From Tethya wilhelma (lineage: Eukaryota; Porifera; Demospongiae; Tethyida; Tethyidae), in assembly GCA_964030475.1 (NCBI GenBank), contig CAXIPT010000028.1:1-64000 (forward strand): a stretch of 64,000 nt of DNA. The letters run 5' to 3'. The position numbers and the translations under genes are program-made. Shown piece after piece: positions 46,401 to 58,435 of the stretch. Position 1 is the first letter of the stretch. Every line of letters begins with the position of its first letter. The notes below the pieces were generated by a model, which worked only from the letters and a program-made list of their open reading frames with translations, was not told the DNA's origin and made no database searches.

Positions 46401-47461
46401 GACATCTCGTAGCCAACCACGTATATGTAGACTAGTGACTTTAGAGGCATTCTGTCTCTGTACTGGACCAGCACGCTGCGAGTCCTCCCTACAGGCTTTG
46501 CTCCCCACTTGATTAGCTCCTTGATGGTCTTGTCATCACGAGCAATTTCAATCGGGGCTTGATCGAGACATGTTGGTGCATTTGGATCCACTTTTCCAGA
46601 GGCTAGGAGTACTCTGACGACTTCACTACGTCCACTGCGACAAGCCAGATGAAGAGGGTTACAGCCGGAGTTGTCAAAGGGAGAAGTGTTGTCTGCTTCC
46701 AAATTCTCAAGAATACACTTCACAACGTCAACACGGCCGTTTCGACAAGCATTGTGTAGAGGGGTTAGCCCACTTGCATCAAAGACTGACAGCTTGCAAC
46801 CCAACTCTTGTAGGAGGTACTCAACAATTGACAGGTGGCCACTTGCAGCAGCCAGGTGGAGAGGGGTTTCTTCTTTCTTGTTACGACTCTCGGTATTCAG
46901 TTTGTGATTCTCGATGACGTACCGAGCCAGTTCTAAGTGGCCATTTATGCATGCTGCATGCACCAGACTGTTGCCATCTGGGTCTGGAGCTTTTGGATCA
47001 CAGTTCAACTTCTCTGTCAGCAGTTTCACCATGTCTAACTGTCCCTTCTGACAAGAGGCATGGAGTGGTGTCATCTTACCTCTGGGCTCACTCGGGTTAA
47101 ATTTGTGCTCGGATGCAAGATACTGGACTACTCCAACAAATCCTTTAGCACAAGCTGTGTACAACAAATCTTGACCAGTCCTGGCATCCACATACTTCAA
47201 ATCACAATGGTACGTCTCCACCAATTCCTTCAGCACTTCCAAGAGGCCGTACCTTGCAGCCCAAAAAGTGAGAGGCTTAAACTTGTCGTCCATTTCATCT
47301 CTTGGAAACGAATCTTGGAAATATTTCGGTAGAAGAGACAGCACCTTCTGTACTTTCTCCGAGGCATCGGCTTTATCGTCCCCAAAGGCCTTGTGTAGCT
47401 GCCTTCTCAAGTCTTCTGGTGAATCGCCACCACCCTGCACATTCCCTACATGGTGTGCCAT
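43449..47461 (-). CDS. ANK-ROC-COR (Roco family) protein
   Basis: Exons 46107-47461, 45795-46004, 44053-45665, 43743-43965, 43631-43666 and 43449-43584 give ~1190 residues. Residues ~60-320 are seven or so ankyrin repeats (for example TPLHASCQKGQLDMVKLL). A Ras-of-complex GTPase follows: P-loop GYEMSGKTT (350-358), G3 DFAGQ (411), and G4-like ASHVD (478-482). The COR-like region holds LLFFPGLIQ (~880), after a Ser/Pro-rich insert with HQGTPH-type repeats. This order resembles DAPK1-type and sponge Roco proteins, but no kinase, LRR or death domain is visible. The last exon reads to a stop, though a donor-like GTAAG at its end leaves the C-terminus uncertain. An in-frame ATG at 47512 would add 17 residues. 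Confidence 0.85.
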
Positions 47462-47688
47462 TGTCGTCCGTGTCTCTTCGGAGCAGGTAAGATTAAAAAA
47501 TAGAGAGCACACCCATACACTGGAAACTCTACTACTACTGAACTACCACCACGCTACGCCCAGTTGATAATTTTATATTCGGCATTTCACGTGATCATCA
47601 AATGTTTTATGATTTATTGAAAAACAACCACAAAATGAAGTCATGTGAAGGAAATTACACATAAACAAAACACATACAATTTCTGATC

Positions 47689-50600
47689 TCAAGCAACAAA
47701 TGACCACACAACAACCATAGCAACAATGACAACAAAGAATGGCATTAATAGAAACAGAAAGATAGTCATGCTACACCAACCTGCACAAAGAGAAGCAAAA
47801 TTCTTACATTAGCTCAAATGTTGGAAAACAGACAAAAGAAGGCTTGTACCACTATAAACTTCACAGTTTGCTGTAGTTTTACACAAGGAATTTTCTAGAT
47901 TATATTGCAATATATGTGGAGGGGCTGCGCGATCCTCAAAAATAAAATTGCACAAAGTTTAGCATCTTTCGGAAAACATTCATTCCTCAAAAATTTATCT
48001 CTATAATAATATCTCCAATGAAATTGGACATGCAGTAGCCTCCTTCCCAGGCTCTCTCTCTCTCCCTGGGCCCTAAGGACAAGGTGTTTCAAGGACTCTT
48101 ACCACTTCTAGCCATGGTGGTGTCAATAAGAGAGCAGGTTCTATCAGCTGAGGCACTGAGCAACACTTCTTGTCTAGCTGGAGAGACTTGTTTCTTTTTG
48201 GTCTGCTCAGGTGGACTTGGTGATACAAATGCCAGACACGTCACAAATATTGAATGNGAACAGAATTTTAGTTGGAAATAACATAGAGGGTCTCTATTTT
48301 GAAACTGCTATGAACTTCTTTTCAACATGTGAGAAATTTAGCACAAAACCTCTCAATTAGCTTCCATTTGTCGGGAATATAGTCGAAACCACAATAATTT
48401 AAGGAAGGAATCCCAAGGCTATCCAATCTCAAAGCCCCACACATTCCAATTAACTTGATTTCCTAAAGCACACACTCACAAACTACACATTCTGCACTAC
48501 ATGCAATAGTCCCTCAACCAGAACGCCCTGTTAATGGATTTTACTCCAGCTAGCTTACAAGGTTGGCACATAACTCGCTACAAAATGAACTTCTTTTACA
48601 TATGAAGGAAGCTGTGAATGAATACTCAAGTATGTTAACAGTCCATGAATGTGGCACTACTTTGTGTTATCTATATTATGTGGCATCTTGGTAAGACAAA
48701 TCATAGAACTAGGGTATTTTCCCTCCATAAAATAGGTCATCAGATAAAGTGGTGTGAAGTCAGCATTATTATGCACACTCACCTTATTTTTTTGGATGAG
48801 TCAGCATGGTAATGTCCCCATGTTGTTATGCATGCATGTGGTGCTGCACATGTACATACTTAACCTAGATACAAATACTAGCAGAACAATGGCTCCTTTC
48901 CTCGCTTCTTCTACACCAACAAAAGTGCAGCATGTAATAATAGCCCAGGTTCAACCAAACTTGGAATTTCATGATCAGGAAGGAGTACATTGTAGTAGCA
49001 TATGCCACAATCACCTGGGTGCATCTCCCACCATATAATCATCATCATTATTATTATGTGGATATCATAGCATCAGTGGGAGAGGCAGGGTTTAGTGCAA
49101 CCCACAGTGCAGTGTATGTACATAGTGCCATTTAAAGGAATTGTGTCACTATATGAACACTGTTTTGTTACCAAAATAAAATGCGTGATATTTTGTGACA
49201 TTTTTTGTTGACAAACGCTCAATACACATATGTACATGGAGCTAGTATCCAGACGTGATACCCAGAAACAAAACAAAAAATGTCACAAAATGTCATGGAA
49301 CGTCATAAAAAGTTACTTGTTTTATTTTTAGTAACAAAACAGCACTTATATAATGACACAGTTCCTTTAATCTAAAAACAGCCTGTGAAAGTTAATGTTG
49401 GCCACATTAAAGTCTTGTACCTTCATTTCAGAAGGATGACAGGCAATATCCTCAATGTCCTCTTTGTGGTCCTTCAACTTGTGGAGTTCTTTCAGCCCAG
49501 GATACTGGGGAGAGAAGAGGGGAGGGAGAGCATTTTAGACAAACCATAATACAACAATATACTAAGCCATTCAGCAACAGTACCTATTCTTTTGCTTTCC
49601 CTTTCATATCACATAATTATCAAACCCCTACCATTATAGAATCATAACAATATACTTTTCTCTATATTTTGACAGTATAACTAGGTACTCTCAAACATCC
49701 TACTCTCACCTCACAACTCTCCCCTCACCATCCACACACCTCACAGCCTCTTCCCATCACACACACTCATCACACACACACCTTCCACACCCTCACAACT
49801 CCCTCGCCACCTCCGGTCACAAGTCTCGTCCCATCGTGGCTAAACCGAGCAACCTTCTGATAGGATTCTGCACCACCAAAGTCCGTCCTTGTCGACCCAA
49901 CATCTTCCAAGAAACCATCAAAACTTTCATTCTGCTTCAACTCTTCAACACGAGTAGCCTTTCCACGAACACCTGTACTATAGGAACACACAACAACACT
50001 CATTCATGCACATGTATCGACACAAACAATTGAAACACTCCGGAAATGTACCAGTCCTACAAGGCTAGCACCTGAGTGGCCCGGCCTTTGGTCTAGATAG
50101 TTGCCTGATTTTTGTGGTTTTATGAAAATTCAAATGGTCTAATCTTTATAAACAGTCCCAAGCCTACCCCCAATGCCTGCTTGCCCACGCAAAAATAATT
50201 CCAGAAACACAACTAGACTAGAGTTGAGTACACAGTAGCCTATCTCCCTCTCTCTTGTAATACAGTGACTGAGTGCCACACTGACAAGGAGTCTTGCAAA
50301 ATCCTGTCAGACAGGGGAGAACTGCACAGCCCACCCCAGTGTTGGTAACCATGGGTACACTCTCAAACCAACCACTGTCAACATTACATCATCACAGTGC
50401 AATATGAATCAGAATACTAGGCACATTGTATATTGCCTGACAATGATAGTGCACTTTCTGAGTGCTGCCTTTGAAGTGCTAAATAACTAGTAATAACCAG
50501 TCTTTTGGTGGGGCAATAAAATTCACCCATGCTATGAAAATGTTGCAATACAACATCCCATATTAGGAACAATGCAACATTTTGGGATTAAAAACATTTT

Positions 50601-51242
50601 GATCACTATCTGATGATGTCATGATAACCTGACCTTTGTTTTTCAATTGCATAATATGACAGGAGTCGTCGATTCCAACAGCTAGAGTGCAAAGGTCACT
50701 TGGATGAGGAGAGGAATTTGTGGTCAACTGTGACTCCATATTGTGACGGAGAAGACACTTGGAAGTAAACTGGTTTCCATCGCTTGAGAGTACACGCAGT
50801 TCCTGGAAGTAATGATGAAATACACTTTGGTGCTGTAAGTGGTCAGAACTAACACAGGTAATGTCCCAGACGTGAAATTGAGGTCAATTGTCATTGAGGA
50901 GGTCACAGTGGTCAGTCCAGGGAAAGAATTGTACAATAGGCACTCTTATAAGATATGTTCCAATAGGGAAGTTAAATGGGAAGATAGATAATTAATGTGA
51001 CACGATAAAAAATGTGCTATTATGTATTTGACGTACACAAGACCAGCTCATTTTAATACCATCCCATGATTGAAGAGAAGTGGTGTGCTTTATTTAGAAC
51101 AATAACAACTGCTTACCAACGCATTAGGCACTCCAGTCTTAGCCTTTCCTCCACCCCCAGCAACATAGAACCGTCCCTGACCTAATGGCGCCATCGTATA
51201 AATGGGAAAATCACAGAAGAATAACTCGTTGTTAGCAGCCAT
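47689..51242 (-). CDS. PREB: PREB/SEC12, Sar1 guanine-nucleotide exchange factor, middle exons missing
   Basis: ER membrane WD40 protein that activates Sar1 for COPII budding. Exons 51117-51242 (MAANNELFFCDFPIYTM, then GQGRFYVAGGGGKAKTGVPN), 50634-50802, 49782-49972 (FSHDGTRLVTGGGEGVVRVW, a WD repeat), 49421-49504 (LKDHKEDIEDIACHPSE), 48103-~48256, and 47689-47780, a hydrophobic C-terminal anchor ending VVVWSFVA. The glycine-rich loop and tail anchor are hallmarks of Sec12/PREB. About 130 residues of the propeller expected between the fourth and fifth exons are absent from 48258-49420. The fifth exon begins at the N at 48257, so sequence is probably missing there. Confidence 0.88.
49125..49376. 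mobile_element. MITE in PREB intron
   Basis: Inverted ends of ~40 bp: TTAAAGGAATTGTGTCACTA / TAATGACACAGTTCCTTTAA plus the adjoining CTGTTTTGTTAC. A second inner inverted pair TTTTGTGACATTTTTTGTT / AACAAAAAATGTCACAAAA lies inside. No open frame of note. Confidence 0.75.
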
Positions 51243-51284
51243 AGCTAAACGCAGCTAGCAAGCATTTAGGGTTTAGGATTTGGC

Positions 51285-52155
51285 CATAGATTATATAGAC
51301 TACGTACACGGGATTGGAAACGGAGGTCACATGACACATTTTTGTGAAGCACTCGGCATTGTCAATTTTGCAGTTTAGTTTTTTCTAGAGAAGTCAAAAC
51401 CAACAAACAGCAGCTACAAGACGACCCCAAAAGATAAGAATAAGTCATAAATAGCCACTAAAATGTTTGTGATCGCGTATTGCATGCGCTTGAGAAGTTT
51501 TTAGTTCTGTGTGCGTACAGCTGTATCAAAACAGTGCATGACATGCTGCTCATTTTCGACCCACAGTTCTTTCTCTGATAGGTATATTCGTTCAAACTGC
51601 CCAGAAGGGCATATAGTTTGTATTAGTGCTTGAGTTGATAGGGCATAAATTGGCTCTACTGCGTTGAGACAGCTGGGAGAGGGATGATAAGTTTTGATAG
51701 CAAAATTGGTCAAAACACGGCTTTGTCCAGTCTTAGCTGACGAACAACAGACCAAGAGAATATCTAGTATGGCTAAGGGCATATACTAAGACCTTCTCAA
51801 GACATGGAGACAGCTAGCTCACATTGATAAAGCGCACAGCCAACAGGAGAGGGAGAAAAAAAAGTAGTGTAAGTGGTCCAATTTTGAGCGCCTAGAAATT
51901 AGCTAATAAAACCAGTAAAGCAGCATTTATTTATGAAAACGCTAGTTCAAATAACTGACTTTACTTCTACAACTTACTTTTTCTCTTGGCTTGTACGAGG
52001 AGTGAGTTTTTTGAAAGAAAAGCAGCCTTCTTTGTACAATCAATTTTACTCGACAAAAAATTAACAATGCGGAAGGCTTCGCGAGTTAACTATGGGACTA
52101 TACTGTCATGTGACCTCCGTTTCCAATCCCGTGTACGTAGTCTATATAATCTATG
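51285..52155. mobile_element. Non-autonomous DNA transposon between PREB and HDAC
   Basis: About 52 bp at each end are perfect inverted copies (CATAGATTATATAGACTACG... and its complement). The direct repeat ATTTGGC (or GATTTGGC, 8 bp) stands immediately outside both ends (51277-51284 and 52155-52162), a target duplication. Length ~871 bp. The interior holds a 93-residue minus-strand frame of no recognised family, so no transposase. A 7-8-bp duplication fits hAT-type or similar elements. It sits 43 bp upstream of the PREB start codon. Confidence 0.85.
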
Positions 52156-52328
52156 ATTTGGCAAAATGCGGAAATGAAAGGGTTATATGTTAGGGCGCGC
52201 TTTCTCTTATTACCCGACAATGGTGAAATTTTGATTTACTCACTGTTCTAGTAAAGCCCCATCTGGGTGTTTGCAAAGAGCAGTTGTAGGCGAAAATTAA
52301 GAGAAAGTTGTAGCACTCATCTAAAGCA

Positions 52329-53242
52329 ATGGCCACGATATTTCCAGGAGGAAAGCGTCATGTGTGCTACTACTACGATGGTAAATCGATAGGTTTATTT
52401 TCATTCGTATGTTGGGACCTGATTCCTTCAAAAAAATATTACATTCGAATTTACATATTAAATATATCCAACACCTAAATTTAAAATTTGTATTCATGTC
52501 CATTTTGTTTTGTTTGCCCAAACTGTGCAGGTGATATAGGGAACTACTACTATGGCCAGGGTCACCCCATGAAGCCCCACCGTATTCGAATGACACACAA
52601 CCTTTTGCTGAATTATGGCCTCTATCGGAAGATGGAGATATATGTGAGTGCTTGTAGTCAGTCAGCAGTCTGTACCACTGGTTTACCTCTCTCTCCTTCT
52701 CTTGTTGGAATGTCTAGCGACCCCATTCAGCTAGTCATGAGGAGATGACCCGTTACCATAGCGATGAGTACATACGATTCCTTAGGAACATCCGTCCTGA
52801 CAATGTCAATGAGTACACCAAGCTAATGCAACGATGTGAGTTCAATTCACCTCAATATCACGTGCAAGGAGAATGTTTTTTTATGTTCTTTTCTTTTTTC
52901 TTTTTTTTTTTTTTTTTTTTGTCTTCTCACCTTCTTCAGTTAATGTAGGAGAAGATTGTCCTGTGTTTGATGGTATGTATGAGTTCTGTCAACTCTCAGC
53001 TGGAGGTTCACTAGGTAAGGTTACTAGCTAGAGTGGGAAAGACAGCAATAAGCATCCGATACCTTAACCCATTCCCTTGTGGTGCACTGTTGTGTTGTTG
53101 TAGCTGGAGCCATCAAACTGAACAAGCAAGATGCTGAGATTGCGGTGAACTGGGCTGGTGGACTGCATCACGCCAAGAAGAGTGAGGCATCTGGCTTCTG
53201 TTATGTCAATGACATAGTGCTGGCCATCCTAGAACTGCTCAA
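52329..53242 (+). CDS. Class I histone deacetylase (HDAC1/2 type), first 165 residues
   Basis: Exons 52329-52380, 52531-52643, 52718-52835, 52940-53014 and 53104-53242, all phase-consistent. The protein opens [19 protein letters not shown] and has [20 protein letters not shown], the class I signature, [17 protein letters not shown], and the active-site [19 protein letters not shown] with its His pair. It ends in phase 2 after AILELL. The zinc-ligand region and the rest of the domain are absent: beyond 53242 comes (CT)n and a run of four N, then unrelated sequence. The truncation therefore looks like an assembly gap. The HDAC1/2 assignment over HDAC3 rests on the N-terminal motifs. Confidence 0.9.
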
Positions 53243-53324
53243 GTGAGTTCATTGAAGTGTATAATGGATAGCCTTTTTTCCCTAAAGCTACTATACTTTG
53301 AATTAGACAAATGTGTTGTCATCT

Positions 53325-53370
<46 letters not shown>

Positions 53371-53374
53371 NNNN

Positions 53375-53408
<34 letters not shown>
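53325..53408. repeat. (CT)n - NNNN - (AC)n compound microsatellite
   Basis: CT repeat to 53370, four N at 53371-53374, then an AC repeat. The HDAC coding exons stop before it and do not resume after it. Confidence 0.95.
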
Positions 53409-53409
<1 letters not shown>

Positions 53410-54008
53410 CTCAAATCTATATATCGCATAGACTCAATAAAATACAGACATAGTTTATTACACTCACATTTTACAAGCTTTTTGACAGAAGATTCAAAAT
53501 CCTAAAGAAAAAGAAATTATATAAGATAGTCCTTTTGTTTATTCAGCCCCACCCTCATTCCACTACTCTAAAATTAAATATAGTACTCTTAAATAGTAGC
53601 CTTGTTACTAGACCCTGAGTAGACTGTACCACTATATATAGAGCACATATATACATAATATATATACAGCTGTCTAGCCTATAGAAACACTATTTACAAA
53701 TTATACGTGTTTTCAGCTTGAAGCTATAGATCTACATGTACAACAGATCTAAATTTGCTGCAAATGCATCCAGTCTACATAACGTATCAAAGTTACCTTT
53801 CTAGTGCCTGTGGCCATATTTTTTCAGCAGCTTCTTTTTCTTGTCAACTTAAAACTAGTAAACTTTTACGATGTGATAGATATATAAATTTGAGGTAGGC
53901 CAAGCCTACAAAATGCATACCGCAGTTTAATAGTGACCCTTGAGCTAGCTTGCACTTTTATATGGATGCCTAAATTAATAAAAGGGTAAAGGTCGTTTGA
54001 ATCATAAA
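53409..54008. other. No gene seen
   Basis: AT-rich sequence after the gap, presumably the 3' region of the minus-strand TPR gene. Confidence 0.5.
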
Positions 54009-54869
54009 TCAACTTTTAAACATTGCTGAGTACATTTTTTGTTCTGACTTCTTGTATTCTGCTCGTCTTTGTTCCAATATCTGCAACTGCTTTTTTATCC
54101 CAAGATCTGCACGTAGAAACCAAAGAGATAAATAATTTATATCACACAATAAGCCAGACACTGAAAACTTCTACAATTATAATCAATGCACGACCTTTTG
54201 AGTTCAGTGTTTCAGCTTGTTTGAGGTCTTCACTGGCATTGTCCAACTTCCCAAGGTTTAGATTGGCCACACCCCTCCTGAAGTGAGCCTTGGCATTGTT
54301 CGGTTGCAGCTCGATCACCTGAGTGACACACAGATACACATCTAAACATCTAAACTGGCAAATGATGGCATGTGCTTTCAAGGTACTAGCTGCACATTCA
54401 TGATAACATAGCAACAACTTTATAATATACAATCTCTGCTCACCTTGTTGGCATGCTTGATCACCTTTTCATATTCTTGTGTCTTGATGAGGCAGGCTAT
54501 AAACACCAGAAAACAGCTCAATCAAACAGTCTACAAGTACTAATTTATAGCAAGTAAAAGTTTGTATTTATCATCAACAGTATGCTCCATAACAAAGGTG
54601 CTTGAAGTCAGACACTGTTGAGCAGTGCTACTTGTAAAATTAGAAGACATCATCTCAGTACATGGGTGCAGTCTGTAGCCATCTTGTATCTTACCAGAGA
54701 GGTTGTTGGAGACAGCTGCCATGAGTTCATTTGCTGTCTTTGTCTCTTCATCGGTGGGTTTCAACCTTCCACCTGCTCTGTCCAAGCCAGGTATCAGGTC
54801 AAACTTATCAGTGATGCCCTTGGCATACATAGCAGCATGGTGGTACTTTCTAATGGCCTTCTTCCATTC
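54009..54869 (-). CDS. TTC9-like TPR protein, 3' four exons
   Basis: Exons 54695-54869, 54444-54496, 54195-54318 and 54009-54106 are in phase and end in a stop. They encode EWKKAIRKYHHAAMYAKG, a loop rich in Lys/Glu, LSACLIKTQEYEKVIKHANK, then a TPR (VIELQPNNAKAHFRRGVANL) and a C-terminal helix ending EQKMYSAMFKS. This is the C-terminal TPR part shared by TTC9 proteins and FKBP-type immunophilins; the KYHHA opening favours TTC9. The 5' exon(s) are missing: to the right, from ~54985, the DNA belongs to the Ig cluster. Such TPRs usually bind Hsp90/Hsp70 C-termini. Confidence 0.75.
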
Positions 54870-55108
54870 CTGTTGCTTGAAAAAAGAAGGGAACAACATG
54901 ATAACAGTATCTATGGTTACAGAGCATGCACAAACCTTAAAAAATTACCCTCATGATGACATAATCACAATTTGAAACACTAAGAAGAAAGAAGGGGAGA
55001 GACAGCTAGTGCTGGTGTAGTTACATACCATGTCTTCTAGACAGCTGGCTCTCATAAGGTAACTATCAATAATTCATGGTGCTCAGTGAGTGAAGAGGTT
55101 AATAATGG

Positions 55109-55116
55109 TATAAATA
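55109..55116 (+). promoter_or_regulatory. TATA box of Ig-TM gene A1
   Basis: TATAAATA lies about 50 bp before the A1 start codon. The region from 54985 is shared with 59165-59230, where a deletion has removed the TATA box and the start of the homologous gene. Confidence 0.5.
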
Positions 55117-55164
55117 TGGTAGTGGTTTAATGCTGATTTTCCCCTATACTACTGTGCTAGTCTA

Positions 55165-56330
55165 ATGCTGCCAGCAGCACTCCATGTAATTGTGCCTCTG
55201 GTGCTGGTTGCTGCTGTAAGCTCAATCAAAGTTGATGGGAGTTGCAGCCAACAGGTGTTCACCTCAGTGAACCAGGAGACTCACATTGAAATACCATTAC
55301 ACAGCACTAGTAGTGGCTGTGATGTGTGCCCAGGAGGGATCACTAGAATAACGAGTGCTGCCACAGACAAAGAAGCTAACTACCAAGTATCTTGGAACGA
55401 CAAAAAGAATGAAGTCTTTGTACACGTAGGTACACAAACATGCATGCACACGTGTCTTCTATCTATATTATTATATATATCCTGGTAAATATTTTAAATT
55501 ATGCACACAAAAAATATCACAGATTCCAAAAGACTCTTCAGTGCTTCTAATGGCTACAGCTATTCTAATAAAGGTGTATTTCTCGTGTACACATGAAGGA
55601 GTTGGTAGCAAGATGGAGACATCAACTATTATACTTGACCTTGAGCCAGTTGGTAAGCAAACACTAACGTATAATATTTATTGTAATACTTTCACACTCA
55701 ATTATTTTATTTACATCATAATATTGTTGCTCTTCTTTCATAGAGCTTGTACTACAAACGGCTGAGAACAATGTCAAAGAAAACAGTGACATTCACTTTA
55801 ATTGTGAACTCCATTTTAACGGCACAATTCCTGATAATCTACACACGCACATTTCAATCAAGCACAACAAGTCTCACCCAATAAAGCGTTGTGTGGACAC
55901 AGCTGTTTGTGAGGTCAATGTTTCAAAGGCCAGCATACCCAAAGATGAGGGGCACTACTACTGCAGTGCAGCAATAGACAACACCCTTCACCATTGGCTC
56001 CATGTGAGCTCTATACCAGTGTATGTGAACATAGAACCCCACAAAACAGCCTATGGGAAGATTATGGGAGGATCTATTGGAGGTGTTGTGCTAATCATTA
56101 TTTCTGCAACTATAATTATTTCTGTTGTGATGTGGTGCAGAAGGAAGAAAAGAGACCAAAGGAATTATACGGGGAACAGATCTAGAGAGGGTGTACTAAC
56201 ATATGGTGCACTGGAAGAAAATAACTCTAGAGAAAGCAGTGTCAGGTCGTCAGACTTGTCACAGGGGAGCTCAAATCCTAATGACCGTACTTCTCTATCT
56301 GACATTGGAGAATCTATACGGAATGTTTAA
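55165..56330 (+). CDS. Ig-like type I membrane receptor A1, ITIM-like tail
   Basis: Exons 55165-55425, 55523-55652 and 55744-56330 give 325 residues. Signal peptide (MLPAALHVIVPLVLVAAVSS); a ~115-residue module with SGCDVCPGG and a later SCTHEG cysteine; an Ig-like domain (FNCELHFNG, KRCVDTAVCEVNVS, then DEGHYYCSAAID); a transmembrane helix (GGSIGGVVLIIISATIIIS) followed by WCRRKKR; and a ~65-residue Ser-rich tail. The tail has VLTYGALEEN, fitting the ITIM consensus (Leu at -2, Leu at +3). It is the first gene of an alternating A/B array. Ligand and role are unknown; a cell-surface recognition receptor is inferred from architecture. Confidence 0.85.
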
Positions 56331-56577
56331 AATATCTAACATTGATTTTGTTTACTGGTATGAACAATAAATAATTATTACAACTTATTTCACTAAATTT
56401 ATTTACATATTATTCAAAAACAATCATGTGATATCCCTAATTTGGTAGCTTACTCTTTATGATTGAAATCAGTCAGAAGGCAAAAAGAATGCATAAGATT
56501 TGTTGCAATTGAGTGGGAGCAAACCATAAGCTTATTATATGTACATACCAAACTTTGAAGTGGCTTGTTGTATGTGG

Positions 56578-57161
56578 ATGGGCACAATGACAAGGTAAGT
56601 TTCAGGAAAAAAATTGGTGCAGTAGATAATGATCATGTGTTTCTTGCATGCAGTCCACAACAAGTGGTCCTGTTCTTTCTTTGTCTGAGTGTGGTCTCCC
56701 TAACTCCCTCACTAGCCACCGGGACAGTAATGGAATGCAAACCAAAATACGTAACAGCATCACGTGAAACCTTCATTGACTTACATCTCTTTGAAGATGA
56801 AGAGTCAGGGTGCGATTTGTGTCCAGGTAGTAATGGACTTGAAATTAGCAGAGTGGATTCTACTGACAATGTTGTTACACCATATTGGAAGAATGGTGAT
56901 GACATTCTCATAATGGTATAATATTATGCACTGTGTTACACAACTGACTGATTGGGATAGTGAATATTATGGTAAGATGTTGTGGTTCCTCACAGGTACC
57001 ACGGGATTCAATTTACATATCTGAGGAAGAATACACCGTAGAGATGATTGTTCATCACAGCTGTGATCAAGCAGATGAACAAGTGTCTTCACCCACGAAT
57101 ATAGCTGTTAAATTGCTACCAGTTGGTAGGTGATAATATCTACTAACCCATGTACATGTAT

Positions 57162-57238
<77 letters not shown>

Positions 57239-58209
57239 NAATCTAGAGCTGACACTAAAACTTCAAGAGGATCAGCCAATTACTGAGGGCTCACCTATAA
57301 ACATCACATGCCAATTAGATGGCAACATAACAGATTTTACCCACATCAAAATATTACACAGAAACAAAACAGTCTCGAATTGTAATAAAAATACAAAAAC
57401 TTGTGTACACACTATTGAGCACACTGACATAATAGAGGATGATGGCTACTACCTCTGCAGTGCCATCATCCATAAAGAGGAGGACCAGGAGAATCACATT
57501 CTCCACCATTGTGATTCAAATAGCCTGTATGTGGACATAGCCCAAGACAAGGAAAAGGAAAGAGTCTACTTGGGACTAACCATCGGTGTACCTGTTGGGA
57601 TCAGTGTGCTAGTCATAGTAGCTACCATAATGATTGGTACTATTGTAGTGAAGAGATATCCAAGGCCACAACCACCACCACTAAGGCGAAATCCTGCTAA
57701 TGGTATATACTTATTCTTATAGTCAGGATTAAACTGTGTGCAAGAGATTACACATCAATATCACTCATTTATTATTATTTTTTTTCTAGAGGAGCACAGA
57801 AGATACAGGCACTATGGAGCAACAGGAAATCAGAGTGGTAGTTGAATTTTAAAAAGTTAAATTTATGTAACTAGCAAGTGGAACTTAATTTTGTTTTACA
57901 GAAGAGCGGTGCTTGTCCCGATTGTCAAATCCTTCCTCGGATACAGACAGAGATACAGACAGAGATAGCCCATGGAGTATACCCTCCAGTGAACACACAG
58001 CCACACCTTCACTAAGTAGACATTCACAAAGCAGAGCTTCACTGAGCTCGCCTTTACTGCCTTATTCTTCTGAGAGTGAGACCAACATTGGTGGATATGA
58101 ATCTGCTCAATCTAATAAATCAAAGACCTCGAAGGAGTCAGGTGACTCAAGACATGATGAAGACGTTCCTCTACCACAAGGCAGAGAGAGCGAAACAACA
58201 GGAGTTTGA
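56578..58209 (+). CDS. Ig-like type I membrane receptor B1
   Basis: Exons 56578-56594, 56654-56915, 56996-57125, 57247-57702, 57790-57837 and 57902-58209, phases consistent, ~406 residues. The signal peptide is split between exons 1 and 2 (MGTMTSPQQVVLFFLCLSVV). The N-terminal module carries SGCDLCPGS and HHSCDQ. The Ig-like domain has NITCQLDGN, NTKTCVHTIEHT and DDGYYLCSAI. The helix GVPVGISVLVIVATIMIGTI is followed by KRYPRPQPPP. The long Ser/Asp-rich tail ends TTGV, a class I PDZ-ligand pattern. The intron before the Ig exon contains (CT)n(CA)n and an N at 57239, but exon phase is preserved across it. Same family as A1, with additional tail exons. Confidence 0.85.
57158..57239. repeat. (CT)n(CA)n microsatellite with N in gene B1
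   Basis: Compound repeat ending in one N at 57239, immediately before the Ig exon acceptor CTAG. The same intron position is a CA repeat in B2 (61050-61086) and B3 (62897-62944). Confidence 0.9.
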
Positions 58210-58435
58210 AACTGACTACTAAAACATTTTCTATTATTGATAACATAATTATATTTAACACACTGTGACACACAGTCCACATTGTGTATATATTTTTTTA
58301 AAATTTAGTAATGTAAGAGTGATTCCACATAATATAGCTTGACCCTAATCTGAGTGACAACTGGGACACTGTGGTCCATCACTAACCAGAGAACATACAG
58401 CTAACCAACCTTGCAGCAGAGAGGAGTGAAGACAG

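Noticed and set aside
51501..51782. 93-residue minus-strand gene
   Set aside because: It lies inside the inverted-repeat transposon, has no recognisable domain, and resembles no transposase I know.
56573..56653. Continuous start of B1 through the first intron
   Set aside because: A GTAAGT donor and CAG acceptor give a clean signal peptide that is conserved in B2 and B3; reading through does not.
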